DNA from: Mycolicibacterium tusciae
Lineage (GTDB): Bacteria > Actinomycetota > Actinomycetes > Mycobacteriales > Mycobacteriaceae
NCBI RefSeq assembly: GCF_002086795.1
Contig: NZ_MVIM01000002.1
Coordinates: 248,001 to 312,000, forward strand
Length of the DNA stretch: 64,000 nt
Direction: 5' to 3'
Below the pieces are notes generated by a model. It searched no databases, was not told where the DNA came from, and saw only the letters and a list, made by a program, of their open reading frames with translations. Position 1 is the first letter of the stretch; the number at the start of each line of letters is the position of its first letter. Position numbers and translations under genes: made by a program. Shown here in pieces: positions 10,143 to 19,064 of this stretch.

Positions 10143-11084
10143 GTGACATCAGCGCCGTCAGCACTGGGGGTCGTCGACGGCGTCGACCTGACCGGGAAGG
10201 TCTGCGTGATCACCGGTGCATCGGCCGGACTGGGCAGGGAGTCGGCGCGCGCACTCGCCACGACCGGCGCGCACATCATCCTCGCCGCGCGCAATCGGGC
10301 CGCGCTCGCCGACGCCGAGGCATGGGTTCGTGCCGAGGTTCGGAATGCCAAGACGTCGACGGTGGAACTGGACCTCACCTCCCTGGCCGCGGTCCGGGCG
10401 GCTGCCGAAGCCATCGGTGCCATGGCGCCCGCGATTCACGTGCTGATGAACAACGCGGGAGTCATGTTCACCCCGTTCGGCCGAACGACCGATGGTTTCG
10501 AAATGCAGTTCGGCACCAACCATCTCGGCCATTTCAAACTCACGCACCTTCTCGAGCCGCAGCTCGGAGCGGCCGCGGGTGCGCGCATCGTGAACCTGTC
10601 GTCGGACGGGCACCGGCTGGCCGACGTCGACCTCGACGACCCGAATTGGCAGTACCGCGAGTACGACAAGTTCGCGGCTTACGGCGCTTCGAAGACCGCC
10701 AACATCCTGCACGCGGTCGAGCTGGACCGGCGCCTGCGCGACCGGGCCATCAGGGCGTACGCGGTGCATCCGGGGGTGGTGGCGACGTCACTCGCGCGGC
10801 ACATGTCCCGCGACGACTTCACCGCCCTGACGGGGTTCGTCCGGTGGGATCCCGGCCAGCCGAAGGTCGACGTCCGCCGCGACTTCATCCTGCCCGAGCA
10901 GGGCGCGGCCACCCAGGTGTGGGCCGCGGTGAGCAGCGATCTCGCCGACGTCGGATCGGTGTACCTGGCGGACTGCCGGATTCAGGACGACCAGGAAGGC
11001 CCAGCGCCGTATGCGACGGACGCCGCGCACGCACTGCGGCTGTGGGAAGTCTCCGAGCGCCTCTGTCGGAGCGCGGGACACTGA
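10143..11084 (+). CDS. Short-chain dehydrogenase, retinol-dehydrogenase/WWOX-like
   Basis: 313-residue SDR with TGASAGLG (residues 25-32), NNAG (about 108), a catalytic Ser in IVNLSSDGHRL and YGASK. The long form with an HPG segment (AVHPGVVATSLARHM) is typical of RDH11/WWOX-like SDRs, usually NADP-dependent oxidoreductases of lipophilic alcohols and aldehydes. Substrate unknown. GTG start at 10143. The TetR gene follows after 3 nt, so they form one operon. Confidence 0.85.
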   Translation: MTSAPSALGVVDGVDLTGKVCVITGASAGLGRESARALATTGAHIILAARNRAALADAEAWVRAEVRNAKTSTVELDLTSLAAVRAAAEAIGAMAPAIHVLMNNAGVMFTPFGRTTDGFEMQFGTNHLGHFKLTHLLEPQLGAAAGARIVNLSSDGHRLADVDLDDPNWQYREYDKFAAYGASKTANILHAVELDRRLRDRAIRAYAVHPGVVATSLARHMSRDDFTALTGFVRWDPGQPKVDVRRDFILPEQGAATQVWAAVSSDLADVGSVYLADCRIQDDQEGPAPYATDAAHALRLWEVSERLCRSAGH

Positions 11085-11087
11085 CTC

Positions 11088-11663
11088 ATGGCCGGCGTCG
11101 TGCACCTGCGGTCATACGACGATCGCGACCGCGACGACGAGGAAACCGACAACGTGATCGGCGCGACCGTCGAATTGCTCCGCGAGGTGCCGTATTCCGA
11201 CCTCACCATGCAGGCGATCAGTAGGCGCGCAGGCATTTCCATCGGCTCGCTGCGGGAGCAATTCTGGTCGAAGGACGCGATCGTCGCTGAGATCTACCTC
11301 CGCCGGCTGCGCGCCGTTCCGCTGGATGTCGACGTCGAACGGGATGCCAAGGAACGCATCGTGGCGCAGTTCTCACACTTGGTGATGTTGTTGGCGGACG
11401 AGCCCGGTCTGGCTGCCGCGTGCTCCAGCGCGCTGGTGTGCAGCGACCCGTCCGTGCGTTCCGTCCGGGAGCGCATCCATGCCGAATATCACCGGCGGGT
11501 GCGCACCATGCTGCGCTCTGGCGCGTGGCCCGAGGTGACGCAGACGCTCGAATTCGGTCTGGTCGGCGCGCTGGTGCATGCCAGCTGCGGCGTCGACAAC
11601 TTCGCGCAAGCAGCCGACGATCTCGCCTGCATGGTGGCGACGGTGTTGCCCGACGGCTGCTAG
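11088..11663 (+). CDS. TetR-family transcriptional regulator
   Basis: 191-residue TetR-type regulator. The helix-turn-helix is near residues 35-60 (MQAISRRAGISIGSLREQFW), followed by a divergent ligand-binding domain with no recognisable ligand. ATG 11088 lies 3 nt after the SDR stop, so it is co-transcribed with that gene and may regulate it through the palindrome at 10117. Confidence 0.8.
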   Translation: MAGVVHLRSYDDRDRDDEETDNVIGATVELLREVPYSDLTMQAISRRAGISIGSLREQFWSKDAIVAEIYLRRLRAVPLDVDVERDAKERIVAQFSHLVMLLADEPGLAAACSSALVCSDPSVRSVRERIHAEYHRRVRTMLRSGAWPEVTQTLEFGLVGALVHASCGVDNFAQAADDLACMVATVLPDGC

Positions 11664-11740
11664 GCGCCGCGCAGCCGCGTTCCACCTCGCCGGGGGCCTG
11701 TGCCTCGTCGCGGCGGCGTTGTGTGGCAAGATCCGCAACT

Positions 11741-11760
11741 CGCAGGTCAGAGCACCTGCG
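11741..11760. terminator. Stem-loop between TetR and FAS1 genes
   Basis: Perfect 7-bp stem CGCAGGT / ACCTGCG with a 6-nt loop, 78 nt after the TetR stop and 88 nt before the FAS1 start. A short T-run (GGTTTTG) follows a few nt later. Probably a terminator; an operator is the alternative. Confidence 0.45.
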
Positions 11761-11847
11761 ACGTGGGTTTTGCGGGGTCTTCGCTTTGGTGATGCCGCAT
11801 TGGGCGTTTTAACATGCGATGCACTAGAACACCTGAGGAGCACTTAC

Positions 11848-12612
11848 GTGAAGACCCGCACCAGCAAGGCCATTGGCGCCGTCGCCGGAATCGCCGCGAT
11901 CGCCGTCTCGGTGCCGATGGCTGTGACCGCATACGCCCAGCCGTCCACCGAGCCGGCCCCGACCCTCGAGATCCCCGATCCCCAGGGTTCGGGCTGCGAT
12001 GCCTTCAAGACGTCGGTGCCCAGCTACAAGGATCTGGCGAACGTTCCGGTGGGCACCGCGCTGCAGAGCATCCCGGATGTCAGCACCTTCTACTCTGCGA
12101 TCTCGGGCGGTTTCAACCCCGCGGTCAACATCGTCCCGGTTCTGGAGAACGGCCCGTACGTCGTCTTCGCGCCGACCAACGAGGCGTTCGCCAAGCTGCC
12201 TCCGGCTCAGCTCGATGCGCTCAAGGCCGATCCGGCTGCGCTGAGCGACCTGGTGTACTACCACGACTTCCTCGGCCTGCTCGGCAACGAGGACGTCAAG
12301 GGCCAGCGGCCGACCCAGCAGGGCGCCGAGATCAAGGTCGAGGGCGACGGCGGCGACATCAAGGTCAACGACACCGCCAAGGTTCTCTGCGGTGCGATCT
12401 TCGCCAAGAACGCGCGGATCTATCTGATCGACACGGTGCTCGATCCAAAGCTGCCGCCGGACGCGGTCACGCCGACGAGCACGTCGGGCACGTCCACCAC
12501 CACGACGACGACCAGCCCGACGGCACCACCGACGGCCGGGGCCGCTGAGGTTCCCGCGGCAGAGGCGCCGACCACCGAGCCGATGCCTGCGGCGGACGCG
12601 CCGATCGGCTAG
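11848..12612 (+). CDS. Exported FAS1 (fasciclin) domain protein
   Basis: 254 residues. Signal peptide (KTRTSKAIGAVAGIAAIAVSVPMAVTAYA) with cleavage near residue 31. A single FAS1 domain follows at about 50-205, with the H1 motif VVFAPTNEAFAKLP, the YH pair in LVYYHDFLG and the H2-like IYLIDTVLDP. The tail is a Thr/Pro/Ala-rich 45 residues (a run of six Thr) that probably sits in the cell wall. It resembles the MPT70/MPT83 class of mycobacterial secreted adhesin-like antigens, but there is no lipobox. GTG 11848 has GAGGAG 7 nt upstream. It shares its stop with the convergent acyl-CoA dehydrogenase (CTAG). Confidence 0.88.
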   Translation: MKTRTSKAIGAVAGIAAIAVSVPMAVTAYAQPSTEPAPTLEIPDPQGSGCDAFKTSVPSYKDLANVPVGTALQSIPDVSTFYSAISGGFNPAVNIVPVLENGPYVVFAPTNEAFAKLPPAQLDALKADPAALSDLVYYHDFLGLLGNEDVKGQRPTQQGAEIKVEGDGGDIKVNDTAKVLCGAIFAKNARIYLIDTVLDPKLPPDAVTPTSTSGTSTTTTTTSPTAPPTAGAAEVPAAEAPTTEPMPAADAPIG

Positions 12613-13751
12613 AGCCCGAGGTCGCGGCCGATGATCTCCTTCATGATCTCGGTCGTGCCACCGAAGATCGTCTGGATGCGTCCGTCGACGTAGTCGCGCG
12701 CGACGCGGTACTCCAGCATGTAGCCGTAGCCGCCGTGCAGCTGCACGCACTGGTCGACGATCTTCTTGGCGACCTCGGTGGCCCACCACTTCGCCTTGGC
12801 CGCCTCGACGGCGGTCAGCTCACCGTCGACGACACCTTGCAGGCACCGGTCGATGTAGTTCTCCGTGACCTCGAGTTCGGTGTCCATCTCGGCGAGCAGG
12901 AACCGGTTGTGCTGGAAACTGCCGATCGGCTGGCCGAACGCCTTGCGGTCCTTGGCGTATTGCAGTGTCTGCCGCCAGGTTTCGCGGGCGCCCGCGACGG
13001 CGGTGATCGCGATCGAGAGCCGCTCCGAGGGCAGGTTGGTCATCAGGTGGTAGAAGCCGCGACCCTCCTTGCCGAGCAGGTTGGCGCCGGGAACGCGGAC
13101 GTTCTCGAAGTGCAGCTCGGACGTGTCCTGCGCGTGCAGGCCCATCTTGTCCAGCTTGCGGCCGCGCGTGAAACCTTCCATCCCGCGCTCGACGACAAGC
13201 AGCGAGAAGCCCTTGTGTCCGGCCTCGGGATCGGTGCGGGCGACGACGACGACGAGGTCGCTGTTGATGCCCGATGAGATGAAGGTCTTGGAGCCGTTGA
13301 CGATCCAGTCGTCACCGTCGCGCACCGCCGACGTGCGGATGCCCGCCAGGTCGCTGCCCGCACCGGGTTCGGTCATCGCGACGGCGATGATTGTCTCGCC
13401 GCTCGTGATCCCGGGCAGCCAACGCTGCTTCTGCTCGTCGTTGGTCAGGTCCTTGAAATACGGCCCGACGACGTCGTTGTGCAGGCTCAGCGCGGGCGCG
13501 GGCACGCCGGCCTTGGCGATCTCCTCGTCGATGATCGCGTTGAAGCGGAAGTCATCTGAGCCTCCGCCGCCGAACTCCTCGGGCATGTTGAATCCGATGA
13601 GCCCGTGCTTACCGGCGGCCACGTACGCCGACCGATCGACGATGCGATCCTCTTCCCACTTCTCGGCGTTGGGGACCAGTTCACTTTCGATGTAACCCCG
13701 GACGGTGTCGCGGAACGCTTCGTGCTCGGCGTCGTAGATAGTGCGTTTCAC
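12609..13751 (-). CDS. Acyl-CoA dehydrogenase (FadE)
   Basis: 380-residue flavin acyl-CoA dehydrogenase, the first oxidation step of a beta-oxidation cycle. Three domains are visible: helical N-terminus, beta domain with VAMTEPGAGSDLAGI (FAD/substrate contact) and C-terminal helical domain with QLHGGYGYM. The catalytic base is predicted as E368 in GGTTEIMKEIIGRDLG, the short/medium-chain position. GTG start at 13751 with AGGAGAG 7 nt upstream. Last gene of the thiolase-hydratase-dehydrogenase operon (19-nt gap); its electrons would pass through ETF to EtfD, encoded at the far end of this window. Confidence 0.9.
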   Translation of the reverse strand: MKRTIYDAEHEAFRDTVRGYIESELVPNAEKWEEDRIVDRSAYVAAGKHGLIGFNMPEEFGGGGSDDFRFNAIIDEEIAKAGVPAPALSLHNDVVGPYFKDLTNDEQKQRWLPGITSGETIIAVAMTEPGAGSDLAGIRTSAVRDGDDWIVNGSKTFISSGINSDLVVVVARTDPEAGHKGFSLLVVERGMEGFTRGRKLDKMGLHAQDTSELHFENVRVPGANLLGKEGRGFYHLMTNLPSERLSIAITAVAGARETWRQTLQYAKDRKAFGQPIGSFQHNRFLLAEMDTELEVTENYIDRCLQGVVDGELTAVEAAKAKWWATEVAKKIVDQCVQLHGGYGYMLEYRVARDYVDGRIQTIFGGTTEIMKEIIGRDLGL

Positions 13752-13770
13752 TTGATCTCTCCTACTTGGC

Positions 13771-14568
13771 TTACTTGGCTTTCCAAACCGGCTGGCGCTT
13801 CTCCGCGAAGGCCAGCGGTCCTTCCTTGGCGTCCTCGGAACGGATGAGCGTTCCGATCTCACGCATGGTTCTGCTCCAGCCGGACTCGTCGCCGGTGATG
13901 ACGCCGTCGTCGACGCCCATGGCCACCCGCTTACTTGCCCACACCGCCAGTGGTGCGTTGCACGTAATCCGTTCGGCCAGAGCGATTGCCGCGTCGACGG
14001 CGGTGCCGTCGGGCACGACCTGGTTGACGAGGCCCCACTTCAACGCATCGGTCGAGCTCATCGGCTCGCCGGTGAAGATCAGCTCCATCGCGACCTTGCG
14101 CGGCAGATGATCGACGATGCGGAACACACCACCCGCGGCGGCGATCAGCCCTCGCTTGACTTCGGGCAAGCCGAACTTGGCGCGCTCTTCCGCGACGACG
14201 AGGTCACTGGCGAGCGCGAGCTCGGTTCCGCCGCCGAGCGCGGTGCCATTGACGGCAGCGATGGTCGGCTTGTCGATGTAATGGTGGACGTAGCCCGCAA
14301 AGCCCCACTCGCTGCGGTCGGGATGGAACAGGTTCTCGCGGCGCGAGATTGCCTTGAGATCCGCTCCAGCGCAGAATGATTCGCCTGCACCGGTGATGAC
14401 GACGGCGCGGACGTCGGGGTCGTCCTGCGCCGCCTGTAGGGCGTCTCCGACCGCGATGCTCACCGCGCCGTTGACGGCGTTGCGCGCCTCGGGCCGGTTG
14501 ATCGTGATGACGAGGACGTTGCCCCGCCGCTCGGTGAGAGCGGCGGGAGCGGTCACCTCAGCGGTCAC
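13771..14568 (-). CDS. Enoyl-CoA hydratase
   Basis: 265-residue crotonase with both catalytic glutamates in place: E116 (GTALGGGTELALASD) and E136 (GLPEVKRGL), 20 residues apart as in rat hydratase (E144/E164). The oxyanion hole is in SFCAGADLKA. It is therefore a genuine hydratase, unlike the crotonase at 5.5 kb. GTG start at 14568 overlaps the thiolase stop by 4 nt (GTGA), so expression is coupled. Confidence 0.92.
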   Translation of the reverse strand: MTAEVTAPAALTERRGNVLVITINRPEARNAVNGAVSIAVGDALQAAQDDPDVRAVVITGAGESFCAGADLKAISRRENLFHPDRSEWGFAGYVHHYIDKPTIAAVNGTALGGGTELALASDLVVAEERAKFGLPEVKRGLIAAAGGVFRIVDHLPRKVAMELIFTGEPMSSTDALKWGLVNQVVPDGTAVDAAIALAERITCNAPLAVWASKRVAMGVDDGVITGDESGWSRTMREIGTLIRSEDAKEGPLAFAEKRQPVWKAK

Positions 14569-15710
14569 AACAGCTCGATGATGGTGGCGTTGGCCTGGCC
14601 GCCACCCTCACACATGGTCTGCAGGCCGTACTGAATTCCCTTGTCCCGCATGTGGTACAGCATCGTGGTCATGATGCGTGCGCCGGAGCCGCCGAGGGGG
14701 TGGCCAAGTGCGATGGCACCGCCGTTGGGGTTCAGCTTCTTCTCGTCGGCGCCGATGTCCTTGAGCCACGCCAGGGGCACCGGGGCGAACGCCTCGTTGA
14801 CCTCGAACACGCCGATGTCCTCGAGCCGCAGGCCCGAGCGCTTCAGCGCCTTCTGCGTGGCCGGAATCGGTGCGGTCAGCATGATCACCGGGTCGGCACC
14901 GGCCAGCGTGGCGGTGTGCACCTTCGCAAGTGGCCTGAGCCCCAGAGACTTCGCCTTCTCGGCCGACATGAACAGGATGGCCGCCGAGCCGTCCGAGATC
15001 TGGCTGGAGTTACCCGCGTGGATCACGCCATCCTCTTTGAAGGCCGGTTTCAGGCCCGCCATCTTCTCGATGGTGGTGCCACGACGGATGCCTTCGTCCT
15101 TGAGCACCGCATTGCCGTCTTGGTCCTTGATGCCGACGATCTGGTCGTCGAAGGCGCCGGCATCCTGTGCGGCGGCGGCCTTCTCATGGGAGTCCAGCGA
15201 GTACTGGTCGACTGCGGTGCGGTCGAAGCCCCACTGCGAGGCGATCATCTCGGCGCCGATGCCCTGGTTCGGAGTCTGGGTGTAACGGTTGCGGAACGCC
15301 TCGGGGTAGGGATGCCCGCCGTTGGCAAGCGAGGCGCCCATCGGGGTACGCGACATCGACTCCACACCGCCGGCGACGACGACGTCGTAGTGGCCGGCGA
15401 CCACACCGGCTGCGGCGAAGTGGATGGACTGCTGGCTCGACCCGCACTGGCGGTCGACGGTCACGCCGGGCACGCTCTCGGGCCAGCCGGCGGCCAGCAC
15501 GGCGGTACGCGCGATGTCGAGCGCCTGCTCGCCGGCCTGCATGACGCAGCCCCAGATGACGTCGTCGACGATGCCGGGGTCGATGCCCGCGCGCTCGGCG
15601 AGACCGTTGAGGACCTGCGCGGACAGCTCACCGGCATGAACACCGGACAACCCGCCGTTGCGCTTGCCGACTGGCGACCGGACAGCCTCGACGATGACGG
15701 CTTCAGCCAT
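14565..15710 (-). CDS. Thiolase (acetyl-CoA acyltransferase, FadA type)
   Basis: 381-residue degradative thiolase. Nucleophile C89 (VTVDRQCGSSQQ), H337 (GGAIALGHPLGGSG) and C367 (TMCEGGGQANATIIE) form the active site; EVNEAFA is also present. The CGSSQQ and CEGGG variants are like the mycobacterial FadA5/FadA6 group used on branched or steroid-derived acyl-CoA, so the operon may be specialised, but the substrate is not shown. ATG at 15710 with an excellent AAAGGAGATAG. First gene of the operon, divergent from a FadR-type GntR regulator; an inverted repeat lies 60-83 nt upstream. Confidence 0.92.
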   Translation of the reverse strand: MAEAVIVEAVRSPVGKRNGGLSGVHAGELSAQVLNGLAERAGIDPGIVDDVIWGCVMQAGEQALDIARTAVLAAGWPESVPGVTVDRQCGSSQQSIHFAAAGVVAGHYDVVVAGGVESMSRTPMGASLANGGHPYPEAFRNRYTQTPNQGIGAEMIASQWGFDRTAVDQYSLDSHEKAAAAQDAGAFDDQIVGIKDQDGNAVLKDEGIRRGTTIEKMAGLKPAFKEDGVIHAGNSSQISDGSAAILFMSAEKAKSLGLRPLAKVHTATLAGADPVIMLTAPIPATQKALKRSGLRLEDIGVFEVNEAFAPVPLAWLKDIGADEKKLNPNGGAIALGHPLGGSGARIMTTMLYHMRDKGIQYGLQTMCEGGGQANATIIELL

Positions 15711-15769
15711 GACCTATCTCCTTTGAAATTCGTGTAGTCCCCGAAGGTAGAGGAACAAAGTTTACTAGG

Positions 15770-15793
15770 TCAACCTACTGGTTGGTAGGCTGA
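15770..15793. promoter_or_regulatory. Inverted repeat upstream of the thiolase operon
   Basis: TCA-N-CCTAC-N6-GTAGG-N-TGA, symmetric over 24 nt with 8 paired bases per arm. It lies in the divergent promoter between the thiolase operon and the GntR gene. Likely operator for a TetR- or GntR-type regulator of the operon. Confidence 0.5.
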
Positions 15794-15860
15794 CCCGAGC
15801 TGCGGTTCTGGCGCGAACTGCGCGGTCCCCAATGTTCCACATGGTTTACTGAGTTGTATA

Positions 15861-15878
15861 GCTGGCACATTGGCCAGC
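15861..15878. promoter_or_regulatory. Inverted repeat upstream of GntR gene
   Basis: GCTGGC-ACATTG-GCCAGC, a perfect 6-bp inverted repeat ending 20 nt before the GntR start. Likely autoregulatory operator or a second site for the divergent pair. Confidence 0.4.
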
Positions 15879-15898
15879 AGCTATTTGTGGGAGTTGGA

Positions 15899-16690
15899 GT
15901 GGCTCGTAGTGGACCGCTGGCGCCGATGATCGGGCCGGACGGCGTCGGCGGGGGTACGGCGGTTCGGTCGCCGAAGACCGCCGAGCTCGTCGCAGGCACG
16001 TTGCGGCGCATGGTGGTCGACGGTCAGCTCAAAGACGGCGACTTCCTGCCCAACGAGGCCGAGCTGATGGCCCATTTCGGGGTCAGCAGGCCGACGCTGC
16101 GCGAAGCGGTACGCGTGCTGGAATCCGAACGCCTCGTCGAGGTTCGTCGCGGCTCGCGCACCGGCGCCCGCGTTCGCGTACCCGGCCCCGAGATCGTCGC
16201 GCGCCCCGCAGGTCTGCTGCTCGAGCTTTCGGGCGCCACGATCGCCGATCTGATGACGGCGCAGTCGGGTATCGAACCGATGGCCGCGCGGCTACTCGCC
16301 GAGTCGGGTACCACCGACGTGTTCGATGAGCTCGACCGAATGCTCGACGAGCATCTGCCGACCGATTGGCGTTCGGACCGGCTCGCGGAGACGACTGCCG
16401 ATTTCCACCTGCGCATGGTGCAGCTGTCGGGCAACGCGACGCTGGCGATCATCTCGGGCATGCTGCACGAGATCACCGTGCGGCACACCGCGTTCGTCTT
16501 CAAAGAGGGCCGACCAGTCTCCAAGGCGGACTACGACAAGCTCATGCGCTCCTACCGCCGCTTGATGCAGCTGCTGCGCTCGGGCGACGGCGCCGCGGCA
16601 GAGGCCCACTGGCGCAAGCACCTCGACGTGGCGCGCGGCCTGATGCTGGAGGGGCTCGAGGACGTCAAGGTCAGGGATGTGATGGGCTAG
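15899..16690 (+). CDS. GntR-family regulator, FadR (FCD) subfamily
   Basis: 263 residues. N-terminal winged helix at about 20-85 (FLPNEAELMAHFGVSRPTLR, REAVRVLESERLVEVRR) and C-terminal all-helical FCD ligand domain. Mycobacterial FadR-type proteins sense acyl-CoAs and repress beta-oxidation genes, which fits its divergent position to the thiolase operon. GTG 15899 is chosen because GGGAG is suitably spaced; an in-frame GTG 12 nt earlier is possible. The last 20 nt overlap the convergent DUF3556 gene. Confidence 0.85.
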   Translation: MARSGPLAPMIGPDGVGGGTAVRSPKTAELVAGTLRRMVVDGQLKDGDFLPNEAELMAHFGVSRPTLREAVRVLESERLVEVRRGSRTGARVRVPGPEIVARPAGLLLELSGATIADLMTAQSGIEPMAARLLAESGTTDVFDELDRMLDEHLPTDWRSDRLAETTADFHLRMVQLSGNATLAIISGMLHEITVRHTAFVFKEGRPVSKADYDKLMRSYRRLMQLLRSGDGAAAEAHWRKHLDVARGLMLEGLEDVKVRDVMG

Positions 16691-18425
16691 AGTCCGTCGC
16701 CGACCACGTCACGTGGACGGGGATGTCGTCGCTCCACGGCTGTCCCATGACCATGTCGGACACATTGACGTAGCCACGCTCGAACTCCCCCGTCGCCGCG
16801 TCGACCAACCGGTACTCCTGACGCTGCCGGTGAAACGGTTGCGCGTCGAGGATGATGACGCGTACCTCACCGGGTTCGAAGTTGCACCGCTTCTGCATCG
16901 CGGCGATCAGCTGCTCGTTGTGCATATGCCCGTCGCCGAAATTCCATCCCACCGCGGTGCTGCAGAGCCGCTCGCCTTCGGTGATCACGTACTCGTCCTG
17001 GTTGCGGCCGGCCAGCGCATGGTGCACCAGCGTCAGCAACGCCTTGCCGTGAGAGTTGAAGCCGCGGAACGCATATCCCTTGTACAGGTAGATCATCGCC
17101 TGTTCCGGGCTGCCGTAGACCTTCTCGAGCTGCGAGGCCGGCATGCTGGCGATGGCGACGAGCCCGTGCTCGATCTTCTCGCTGGCCGACGGCTTGATGC
17201 ACCACCACGTGGTGTCCCAGTTCCCGGCGTAGTACCGCATGCCCGGCAGGAACGAGATCTTGCGCGGGAACAGGTTGCCGAGCACCACGATGGTTGCCAG
17301 CAGCAGGAACAGGACCGCCGGCAGCGGCGTGGTCATGTCGGACAGGCCGACCTCGGCGTGGCCGACGAAAAGCGTTATGACACAGAACATCATGAAGACG
17401 TTCCACTCCAGCGGAACACCCATCGGGATCGCTGACAGGATGCCGAAGTGGAAGCACAGCATGACGAACGCGGCGATGTACGTCGGCCACCCGCCGTGGG
17501 AGAACAGCAGCACCAACGGAACCAGCATCTCGATCGCGGTGCTGAAGTGGGCGATGAACCGCGATACCGGACCGGGACGCAGATCGTCGGGGAACCGCTC
17601 GAAGAACTTGCGCTTGAGCCAACGTGTCCGGATCAGCGGATTGTTCGACATCATCGTCGAGATCACGAATGGGAAGTGCTTGTTCAGTTTCGATGTGGCC
17701 GCCCCCATCCAGATCGCCACGCAGACCAGCTTGGCGGCGATGATCATGTCGACCCCGTAGCCCACGAACAGGAACGCGACGACGAAGGAGCCGTACACCT
17801 CGCCGCGGGCGGCCAGGAAGATCACCTTGTCACGCAGACCCGCCAGGGCCAGCAGCCCGAGAATGGTCCAGATCTGCCACATCGGCAGCACGCCGACCGT
17901 GGTGCCGAGCGCCGGAACCGGTCCGGTGCCGTCGGAGAACAGCGCGATGAGCAGCACCACCAGCAGTGCGCCGTAGAGCACGACGTCGAGGGGGGTTCGG
18001 GCGTCGCCCTTGGTGAAAGGTATCCGGTTCGGCCACGGTGGCAGCCGAATGGTGTTGGGCCGCAACCAGTACAGGATCGATCCCAGTGGCGGGAAGAACC
18101 GGTTGTTCAGCGGGCCGAACCCGCAGCCGAGGCCGATGACCTCGAACAGCATGGTGTACAGCACGACCTTCTGGAACACGATCGGTTCGGTCCACCACTG
18201 CGCGACGTTGGTGAAGCCGTCCACACCTGCGGTGGCGAGCGCGAACAGCCAGCCGCCGAGGATGTAGAGCAGGATTTTGACAACGTAGAACAGGTGCATC
18301 ACGACAGGTGTGCCGAAGCCGACCTCGGCCCAGTGCTCGGCCATCGGCCGGATCTTCTCGGAGCGTGAACCCTTGCTCCACTCGGCAAAGTCGACGACAG
18401 GCATGTCGGGCTTGAGAAATCCCAT
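16671..18425 (-). CDS. DUF3556 multi-pass membrane protein
   Basis: 584 residues with a dozen or so hydrophobic segments in the first 420 residues and a soluble C-terminal domain (about 430-584). I recognise it as the actinobacterial DUF3556 transmembrane family, of unknown function. Conserved-looking features are LGCGFGPLNNRFFPPLG, the PRKISFLPGMRYYAGNWDTT boundary and several His in the soluble part (GDGHMHNEQL). ATG at 18425 with a perfect KstR-type palindrome only 11 nt upstream, which suggests steroid/cholesterol-responsive control and places the protein with sterol uptake or catabolism. That functional link is inference from the operator. Confidence 0.8.
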   Translation of the reverse strand: MGFLKPDMPVVDFAEWSKGSRSEKIRPMAEHWAEVGFGTPVVMHLFYVVKILLYILGGWLFALATAGVDGFTNVAQWWTEPIVFQKVVLYTMLFEVIGLGCGFGPLNNRFFPPLGSILYWLRPNTIRLPPWPNRIPFTKGDARTPLDVVLYGALLVVLLIALFSDGTGPVPALGTTVGVLPMWQIWTILGLLALAGLRDKVIFLAARGEVYGSFVVAFLFVGYGVDMIIAAKLVCVAIWMGAATSKLNKHFPFVISTMMSNNPLIRTRWLKRKFFERFPDDLRPGPVSRFIAHFSTAIEMLVPLVLLFSHGGWPTYIAAFVMLCFHFGILSAIPMGVPLEWNVFMMFCVITLFVGHAEVGLSDMTTPLPAVLFLLLATIVVLGNLFPRKISFLPGMRYYAGNWDTTWWCIKPSASEKIEHGLVAIASMPASQLEKVYGSPEQAMIYLYKGYAFRGFNSHGKALLTLVHHALAGRNQDEYVITEGERLCSTAVGWNFGDGHMHNEQLIAAMQKRCNFEPGEVRVIILDAQPFHRQRQEYRLVDAATGEFERGYVNVSDMVMGQPWSDDIPVHVTWSATDSSPSHP

Positions 18426-18435
18426 GGCCGAAAGA

Positions 18436-18451
18436 CTAGAACGTGTTCTAG
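18436..18451. promoter_or_regulatory. KstR-type operator
   Basis: CTAGAACGTGTTCTAG: 7-bp arms around GT, matching every fixed base of the published KstR consensus TnnAACnnGTTnnA (positions 18437-18450). It lies 11 nt upstream of the DUF3556 start codon, where KstR binding would block a near-leaderless promoter. KstR is the TetR repressor of cholesterol catabolism in mycobacteria and rhodococci. Confidence 0.85.
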
Positions 18452-18508
18452 CCGCGCGGAAACAGTTCGCCGGATCGCAGATGCAGCTCCTCGCCGACCG
18501 CTGGGGCT

Positions 18509-19042
18509 TTAGGCGTCGGCTTTGGCCGGTGGCCGATAGAAGATGGCCAGCTGCCCGATGCCGCCGGCCAAGCCGAGGCCGAGCGCGATGACCAAGCCCC
18601 ACCAGCCGTGCAGGAAGTCGTAGAGCGCCGACGTACGGAACAGCGCATAGTCGAGGCTGTACTTCCCCGCCCCGATCGTGGCGATGCCGACCGCCGACGC
18701 CGCCAGGACCAGGTTGTACTCCCAGCCCTCCTTGACGATGAAGAAGCCGTTAGGCCGGTGCACGGTCCATGCGGCCACCAGCATCAGTGCCACGAAGCCG
18801 GCAGCGGGGATCGGCGTGAGCAGACCGACGGCCAGGCCGATGCCTGCGGCCATCTCGGTGGTCGCGGCGATGCGCGCGTGGAACATGCCCGGCTTCATGC
18901 CCATGCTGTCGAACCAGCCGGCGGTGCCCTTCAGTCCGCCCTTGCCGAAGAACTTGTTGTACCCGTGCGCGGCCATGGTGAGACCGAGGACGACTCGCAG
19001 GATCAACAGGCCGATGTCAGCAGCGGAATCGTATGCAGTCAT
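18509..19042 (-). CDS. DoxX-family membrane protein
   Basis: 177-residue DoxX protein, four helices, starting MTAYDSAADIGLLILRVVLG and containing AAHGYNKFFGKGGLKGTAGW, the DoxX core after helix 1. ATG 19042. It lies 22 nt downstream of the SDR gene, so the two form a unit probably controlled by the TetR at 19.8 kb. Redox or quinone-linked membrane role by family; specific function unknown. It is shorter and clearly different from the DoxX protein at 1.7 kb. Confidence 0.85.
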   Translation of the reverse strand: MTAYDSAADIGLLILRVVLGLTMAAHGYNKFFGKGGLKGTAGWFDSMGMKPGMFHARIAATTEMAAGIGLAVGLLTPIPAAGFVALMLVAAWTVHRPNGFFIVKEGWEYNLVLAASAVGIATIGAGKYSLDYALFRTSALYDFLHGWWGLVIALGLGLAGGIGQLAIFYRPPAKADA

Positions 19043-19064
19043 GCAACAAAATCTAGGCCATGTG

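Noticed and set aside
7665..12612. Shared CTAG stop overlaps at 7665-7668 and 12609-12612 as a regulatory feature
   Set aside because: A TAG stop read on both strands gives CTAG automatically when convergent genes abut; it needs no special explanation.
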